The translations under genes and the position numbers were made by a program. Source: Tubulanus polymorphus (taxonomy: Eukaryota; Nemertea; Palaeonemertea; Tubulaniformes; Tubulanidae). Taken from it: DNA of 64,000 nucleotides. The stretch is taken from assembly GCF_964204645.1 (NCBI RefSeq), contig NC_134025.1, positions 17,640,001-17,704,000 on the forward strand, in the 5' to 3' direction. Below, piece by piece: positions 57,502 through 64,000 of this stretch (position 1 is the first letter of the stretch; each line of letters opens with the position of its first letter). Below the pieces are notes generated by a model. It searched no databases. It worked only from the letters and a program-made list of their open reading frames with translations, and was not told the origin of the DNA.

Positions 57502-59266
57502 GTCCAGGAGCTAGCCCACATTTAATCAACAGTTTTAGTCAAGAAGGTTTGAGGTGGGGAATGTCAAGGTTGGCCCATATCTACTTAGGAAAGGAATGTC
57601 TTAAGTTTCAAAGCCGTGCCTGCGGGCGCTAGGTGGGCCCCCAAAAAATTGTTTTAATCAAGTTTTTGTCCAGCATCAATTTCAACATAAATCTGTACGG
57701 CATGGGCCAACTAAAATAAAATCATCACTTAAGACGAAATTTTCTGTGCCTAGGGTCCCTTAAGACCCCCTTTTTCGGGGGCCTAGGGCACTTTTAATCA
57801 ACAGTTTTTGTCCAGGTCTGATTCTACCTCAGAATCATAGTATTTTATGTGCTGATTCAGAAAATGTAACTTAAGACGACATTTTCTGTGCCTAGCCCCA
57901 CTTAAGACACCCTTAAAACCCCCTAATGCCCCCTTTTGTCAAAGAACTGGCTTCAATCAACAGTTTTTGTCCAGCATTAATTTCAACATAAATCAGTAGG
58001 GCATGGGCCAACTGAAATAAAATCATAACTTAAGACGAAATTTTCTGTGCCTAGGGTCCCTTAAGACCCCCTTTTTCGGGGGCCTAGGGCAATTTTAATC
58101 AACAGTTTTTGTCCAGGTCTGAATCTACCTCAGAATCATAGTATTTTATGTGCTGATTCAGAAAATGTAACTTAAGACGAGATTTTCCGTGCCTAGCCCC
58201 ACTTAAGACACCCTTAAAACCCCCTAATGCCCCCCTTTGAGAAAAATCATCTTTTATCAACGGTTTTCCTTCCATAATTCTCCAATCAATGATTTAATTA
58301 AACAGTAAACTAAATTTAAGAACAATAGTTTATATCTGCATAGTATCTTTCAATTCTTCATGTAACTAAAATTTGCAATTAAAAATCAATCCTTTTACAC
58401 AGTGTATATTTGTCAGACAAGCCCAAAAATATTGCTTGGTTTCAGTTACCTACTGTGCCACCCCGTGATTTGACATTTCTCAATTTTTGATATATTTACA
58501 AAAATCTTGATCTAGATAGGGTGTCTCGGTCAAACTTAAAATTTTGTAACTGTCTATAGACTTTGCACCGCAAATTGTTTATTCTGCTTCAGCTATATAT
58601 TAGTAAACTGAAAACTATTAAATCAGTATCATAATCCATCAATAAATCTCAGTCATCATCGATTCATCATCACCTACGTCGTCTCTCGCAGGGTCACTAT
58701 TGTCAATGAGATTTTCCGGACAATAAACTATTGTTCTTCAATTTAGTTTACTGTTTAATTAAATCATTGATTGGAGAATTATGGAAGGAAAACCGTTGAT
58801 AAAAGATGATTTTTCTCAAAGGGGGGGCATAAGGGGGTTTTAAGGGTGTCTTAAGTGGGGCTAGGCACGGAAAATCTCATCTTAAGTTACATTTTCTGAA
58901 TCAGCACATAAAATACTATGATTCTGAGGTAGAATCACACCTGGACGAAAACTGTGAATTAAAAGTGCCCTAGGCCCCCGAAAAAGGGGGTCTTAAGGGA
59001 CCCTAGGCACAGAAAATTTCGTCTTAAGTTATGATTTTATTTCAGTTGGCCCATGCCCTACTGATTTATGTTGAAATTAATGCTGGACAAAAACTGTTGA
59101 TTAAAACGATTTTTTGGGAATTTTTGGGGGCCCACCTACCCCCCGCAGGCACGGCTTTGAAACTTAAGACGTTCCTTTCCTAAGTAGATATGGGCCAACC
59201 TTGACATTCTACACCTCAAACCTTCTTGACTAAAACTGTTGATTAAATGTGGGCTAGCTCCTGGAC
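57502..59266. mobile_element. fold-back element, 1.76 kb, with very long arms
   Basis: The left arm 57502-58332 and right arm 58733-59266 are complementary almost throughout, starting GTCCAGGAGCTAGCCC and ending with its complement, around a 400-bp spacer. The left arm has two tandem copies of a ~300-bp block (57655-57950, 57955-58255), the right arm only one, which explains the unequal arm lengths. It splits repeat G at 'caacggtt / cttgaat'. Both ends carry TA next to GTCCAGG, so a TA target duplication is possible. No open frame of note. Confidence 0.85.
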
Positions 59267-59660
59267 TAGTATTTCTTGAATCATGTTCACAAGTTTTCAC
59301 ATGAATGATTTGTAGTAACCTTGACCCTTGATCCAGAAAATCAATAGGGCACATCCTCTCCCTAGGGGTAATCATACTACCCAATATCATTGCCCTGCTA
59401 TCGACGGTTATTCTTGAATCACGTTCACAAGGTTTCACATGAATGACCTGTAGTGACCTTGACCTTTGATCCTTGGACCCCAAAATCAATAGGGCAGATC
59501 CTCTCCATCGGGGTAATCGTACTGTGTAATATCATAGTCCTGCGATCAACGGTTCTTCTTGAATCATGTTCACAAGCTGATGCAGACTGAAGGACGGACG
59601 GACTGAGGCGGATACTAAGCCCCCCGCCCGCAGCCTACGCTGCGCTGGGTACAATAAGAC
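59267..59660 (+). repeat. repeat G units right of the fold-back, ending in a GGACGG tract
   Basis: Two units as at 57200, then ctgatgcagactgaaggacg with ggacggacggactgagg and a cgctgcgctgggtacaataa end. Confidence 0.85.
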
Positions 59661-61737
59661 TGTCAGATGACTAGGAAATGAGAAAGCAAATCCTACAAAC
59701 GGCACAGGAATATTCGAGCTGATTAATAGACCGGTTTCTTCGTCGTATCATCAAATATGCCCTTACATTGATTGGCTACGGAAGATCAGCCAACTGCAGG
59801 GAGCATTTATTTTACATAAATTTAACAATGTACAGCGGCCTTCTAGACATTTTATGAAATTTCTTCTTGGAAATTTCGTCACAAATTCGTCGATTTCTCT
59901 TAAAATGAACGTGACATTCAAAATCCAATTTCCAACAAATTTTAGCCGCATAATCAATCTACATTTTGCACATAAATATTATCATTGATAAACTATTATT
60001 CAAATATCTTTTTCACATTATTGTGATCAACTTTTATCACCACTCAACTTAATGTAATGTGACATAATCTTGAATACGAAGTTACCGGAACCAGTTTTTG
60101 CAGCATATTTAACCTCATTTATCGGATCCTATATTAACTCAATGACTGTAAAAACAATTTGCGTTGGCTCGCTATAATCACACATGACATGAAACTGACA
60201 CACTAGTAGTAGCTCTCTTGTTACTCAGGAGCTAAAAATGAGGTGATTAAATTCATGAATTATTGGCGCCATTCCAAAAACATACCCTTGAACGTAATGA
60301 GCGGTTTTCTAGTTCAATCCTCTTCAGCTTATCTTGTAGATTTTCAATTCCAACCATTGTCAAGTCAAAATTTGTTCTGAAATTGAATGATTGAAAGTAT
60401 ATTCATTACATGTCAGTTTTAGATGAATCAGGAAAACTCTCTACGGGGGTACGGGGAAAATCTCAGGTTAATAACACTAAAATAACCATTGACAAAATGC
60501 TGTTTCTGTGTTATTATGATTATATGTAGACAATCACACGATGATAACAATAAATCACTGTTTTCATTTATCATTTTAACCGTCAGGTCAGTAAGTAAAA
60601 TTGCAGGGTCTCGACCAACTATGACAAAAGGCCAAAACAGGGTTCATAGTTGTAAGGCTATGAAAAAAAAAAGCACTAAAACGCACTTTTTTCAAACCTA
60701 AGTAAGCACTTTTTACAGGATAATCAGGCTAGATATTTTGAATTTCACTGCCATTCACTGCCTATCTTTAGCAAAATTCACTGCTAAATGCAGCAACTTT
60801 TAAAGAAATTTGCAATTTTTCGAGCCAGTGACCTAATGCCGACACTAAAATGCCTACACTTTAAATTGGTTGGAGTAGGCCTACTGATTTTACCAGCATA
60901 AATGAAAGGTTGAAGGGGAAAATAAAATTCACAATCTTATATAAAATATATTAATTTTTAAGATCACGGATCTATTCAAATAGAAGGGATCATATATAGC
61001 ATCCTTCTTTGAGTATGTAAAATCTTTGAAGGACTGCAGAAAAAATAAAGAATGAAAACTGGATTGACACTGGAACAAATACATCAGATTGATTTTGTTT
61101 TACTTCAAACTTAAGAGTGAAATATGGCCGGTTATAGGACCAATGTCTATCACTTTCAAAGACTTTTTAATAACAATTGGACTGATAACAACTAAAATGA
61201 AAATCAATTATTAAGTTTATTTCATTCAAAATAATAATTGCCCATGGGCCAAGAGGTTTTACCACAGCCTTATGAAGTGCAAAGATGAGGTGATTTGTCG
61301 AAGTTCAAATTACCAGTAAACGATAGAGGGACGCAATTTATAATATACAAGTATATTCGTTCACGGTTAAAAGAAAGAACCGTAGCAGCTACAGCGGCGT
61401 GTTGCAGATTTAAGGACAGATACTGCGCCAGATTCTATACAGACCAATTCCATCGCGACATTGTGTATAAAGACCGCCACAGCCGCATCCGGGAATCAGA
61501 GCGTAATGACGAAATGCATTCACAATACTCATTCTCCCCACACGATGCCCATACAAAGACATGCTTGTAATAGCTCTCTTGTTCCTCGAGAGCTAAAAAT
61601 CTGGGCCAGCGACTGACAAACGCTGCAGAGACAACCAAATGGTTCCCACACTTACATGAATCAAAAATTTCCAGGTTTTTCGCAAGTATCTCATGGGTGA
61701 TTTTCAATTATTTGAACCAAGTTACCATATCAAACTC
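59661..61737. other. no gene recognised
   Basis: Non-coding. A short motif, tagctctcttgtt..ctc..gagctaaaaat, occurs at 60211-60238 and again at 61569-61599. Frames at 61295-61570 (+) and 61707-61435 (-) overlap and have no domain signature. Confidence 0.4.
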
Positions 61738-61950
61738 GGGGTCCAGGGATGCCATGCCCACTTGGCAAGTGGTTTCAAATGCTCAACGATCTAACAATTT
61801 CAACATTCAACACCCCCTGGTGACCATATACAAAAACCAATGACCTTGAAACTCACCACAATCATAGAATATGTCAGCAGCTACAATTTTGTAATTGATA
61901 TAACAAAATATGCCTCCTTACCAATTTAATATGGAAAGTTATTCATATAC
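61738..61950 (+). repeat. repeat E, left of the hAT-like remnant
   Basis: ggggtccagggatgccatgc, caacaccccctggtgaccat and aatgaccttgaaactcacca as in the other copies; broken at 61951. Confidence 0.8.
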
Positions 61951-62944
61951 AAAGATGCTAGGGCCAAAGTACCAAAATTCTGGAATTTAGAAAGGGGGTC
62001 TGGAGGCCCTCCCCCAGAAAAAATTTTGCGTTTTTGCACCGCCGGAGATGCGTTCTAGAGCGATCTGGGTGGTCTCGGTAACTGTTACTACATTTTCAAT
62101 ATGCGGAGCAGCACCATACGGGACGGATACTTTTCCTTGTGTCGATGTACTAGCGGCAGTATCACGATCGGCATCTTCCATCTGAAAATACGACGGAAGG
62201 CATTCGTTGTGCTTCACACCCCTCGCTGCCTTCTTATGCCGCGCGCTATCCGGGTGACGAAGAATATCTTTTTTCTCGCCACTACCGTATTTGACCTGGT
62301 CTTTACAAACGACGCAGTACGCCACGCCAGCTAAGTCTAACTTACGAATGTAGTTCGATAAGTAGTCCCCGTTACTGTCCTTATACTCTAGCCAGTGCCA
62401 GTTAAATTTATTTTTTATACCGCTGTCAATTGCCTTTATATCGGCCGACTCCCGACAGACAATCTTTCCGTGCGTGCTCATTTTGCAGACCGTCCCGCTT
62501 GACAGCTGCAGGTAAAAAGAAAGTTACAAAGCTGCGTGCCTCAGGACATAGCACGCACGTGCTAATAATTGAGATGATATTGATTAAATATAATCTTAAT
62601 TATTACCACGTGCATCTTCACATTGTTGGCCGTCAGCGGGACGATGTACAACGGCGCGTAAAGATTTGACTATTAATTGGAAATGGAGTCACAACAGTGG
62701 CGCTCCGCCTACGCACGCACAGATACCACAACAAGCACACCTATATACATTGTAGCAGAACGTCCTCGGAAACAGAGACCAAGATAAAATAACACAGAAG
62801 CGACGACGAGTACAAGCAAACGAACGCTTTTACGGTCCGTGCCATTACTGGTCGCCGCGAGGAATTCTCACCCAATTTCCGGAATTGACATCGGCGATCC
62901 TAAATTTCCGGAATTCCGGATATTTCCGGAAAACTAGCATCTCT
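61951..62944 (-). mobile_element. hAT-like transposon remnant, 994 bp
   Basis: The left end AAAGATGCTAG (61951-61961) and right end CTAGCATCTCT (62934-62944) are inverted with one mismatch, and flanks TCATATAC (61943-61950) and GAATATAC (62945-62952) agree at six of eight bases, fitting an aged 8-bp target duplication. The [A/C]A-G-x-GATG-type end and 8-bp duplication are typical of hAT. The interior contains the zinc-finger frame at 62481-61987. Repeat E continues on both sides. Confidence 0.6.
61987..62481 (-). pseudogene. BED/TTF-like zinc-finger N-terminal fragment
   Basis: A 164-residue minus-strand frame. Residues about 30-85 include KFNWHWLEYKDSNGDYLSNY, AGVAYCVVCKDQVKYG and HPDSARHKKAAR, giving C-x2-C...H-x5-H, the fold seen at the N terminus of hAT-family transposases and domesticated relatives. 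It is followed by a polar region and ends in sequence next to the left terminus. The catalytic domain is absent, so this is an internal-deletion derivative or first exon only. The ATG at 62481 opens the frame. Confidence 0.6.
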
Positions 62945-63640
62945 GAATATACAAAATTTTGCAATTGATCATGGTAACAAAATATCCCTTGGTACCAATC
63001 CAATAAGGAAATACCAAGTTATTCTACTATTCAACGCCCCCTGGTGACCATATAGAATAACTAACGTCCTTGAAACTTACCACAATCATAGACGATGTCA
63101 TGAGCTACAACTTGGCAATTGATTGTAGTAACAAAATATGCGAAGGTACAACTATAATATAGAAATACTAAATTATTGTATTATTCAATGCCCTTGGTGG
63201 CCATATACAAAAAGCAATGACCTTGAAACTCACCAAAATCATAGAACATGTTATGCCCTACAACTTTTCAATAGGTTGTGGTAATGAAATATGCTTAGGT
63301 ATCATAAAATGTGGAAAAACTTTTTCCCACCTACGAATGAGTACTGATGACACCAAGATGGCCGCCAATTGCGCCATAATTGGCCGATCAAAAATACCTG
63401 TCTCAGGTATAAAACATCCCTTTCCAAAGAATACCCATCACAAATTGCAATGAGAAATGGCAAACCATTAGGAAGCTACAGGACTCAGAATTTTATCACA
63501 TTGAAGTGTCTTCAAAACTTCCCAAAATAACTCGATTCCGTCTACGGACGGACTGACGAACGGACGGACGAGGGACGAATAGAGAATGCAATAGCCCGCT
63601 CAGACTTAAATCCCAAGTGGGCTTAAAACTATCCTAGCCC
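62945..63640 (+). repeat. repeat E, right of the hAT-like remnant
   Basis: Two subunits with 'attcaacgccccctggtgac' and 'attcaatgcccttggtggcc', then aagatggccgccaattgc, and a 3' end with cggacggactgacgaacgg and tcccaagtgggc, as at 10720-11455. Confidence 0.88.
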
Positions 63641-63759
63641 ATTACCAAACTCTGTGATACTAAACATAAACAATTTAATTGCTGATTACTGATGCTGTCA
63701 GATGCTATTGTACTTCTCCTTTCCTAAGGGACCCTTTTACCCATCAGAATCAAATGAAA

Positions 63760-64000
63760 TCCAAAGCAGATACAGTACATCCTCTCCCTAGGGGTACTCA
63801 TACTGTGTACCATCATTGTCCTACTTTAAACAGTTCTTCTTGAATAGCGTTCACAACGGATCACATGAATGACCTCTAGTGATCTTGACCTTTGATCCTT
63901 GTACCCCAAATCAATAGGGCATATTCTATCCCTAATTGTTATCATACAATGTAATATAATTGTCCTGCTATCGACGGGTTTTCTTGAATCCTGTTCATAA
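63760..64000 (+). repeat. repeat G, units running off the window
   Basis: About 1.6 units: cctctccctaggggtac, gatcttgacctttgatcctt, accccaaatcaatagggca and atcgacgggttttcttgaat. Confidence 0.85.

Noticed and set aside
61295-61707. Two overlapping ~90-codon frames on opposite strands
   Set aside because: Neither shows motifs, and overlap on both strands suggests chance openness.

Overview
This is a eukaryotic, animal-type genome segment of about 64 kb. It is AT-rich, coding sequence is split by short GT-AG introns, and almost everything recognisable is a mobile element. The mix (a THAP/Kolobok-type DNA transposon, a DIRS-type tyrosine-recombinase retroelement, Penelope-like elements, LINEs with a 2A-like DxExNPGP motif, hAT- and Harbinger-like remnants, and spaced 'gaccttgacctttgatcc' and 'ggacggacgg' repeats) suggests a marine invertebrate, perhaps a lophotrochozoan. 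The species cannot be fixed from sequence alone. I see no conserved host gene.

Layout. 1-12.5 kb: mostly non-coding DNA with an unidentified broken coding segment (1.75-2.13 kb), an empty copy of repeat A (2.1-2.64 kb), repeat D (4.4 and 11.5 kb), two very AT-rich islands with protein fragments of virus-like or mobile flavour (5.1-5.5 and 9.4-10.6 kb), a 31-bp minisatellite (6.1-6.8 kb) and short inverted-repeat elements. 12.55-18.24 kb: a nearly intact Kolobok-like transposon with 19-bp perfect terminal inverted repeats and a TTAA target duplication. It carries two convergent genes: a nine-exon THAP-domain DDE transposase (+) and a three-exon gene (-) whose product resembles the cysteine-rich intracellular domain of the P2X7 receptor. 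18.7-21.5 kb: decayed LINE sequence.

22.05-38.8 kb is a five-layer nest. Repeat C (halves at 22.06-22.12 and 37.91-38.79 kb) was entered by repeat B (22.12-22.39 and 37.63-37.91 kb). Repeat B was entered by a DIRS-like retroelement on the minus strand (22.39-37.63 kb: inverted termini, internal complementary region, gag, RT/RNase H, tyrosine recombinase). Its gag was split by an 8,905-bp element with inverted termini and a CAGA target duplication (26,386-35,290), and this holds a Penelope-like copy (30.5-32.0 kb). Empty copies of A, B and C elsewhere in the window support the boundaries.

38.8-45.9 kb: a broken LINE whose endonuclease contains an in-frame (TA)n tract, a second Penelope copy inserted in its RT, then another LINE interrupted by a tRNA-derived SINE-like insert. 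46-64 kb: tandem and interspersed repeats, a 2.9-kb long-inverted-repeat element (49.5-52.35 kb), tandem repeat-C copies, one with a Harbinger-like 5' fragment, a large fold-back element (57.5-59.27 kb), and a 1-kb hAT-like remnant with a zinc-finger ORF (61.95-62.94 kb).

The most interesting object is the two-gene Kolobok-like transposon; next are the DIRS termini plus internal complementary region, and the 8.9-kb element of unassigned superfamily with subterminal palindrome arrays. All homology calls come from motif recognition by eye; no search was run.
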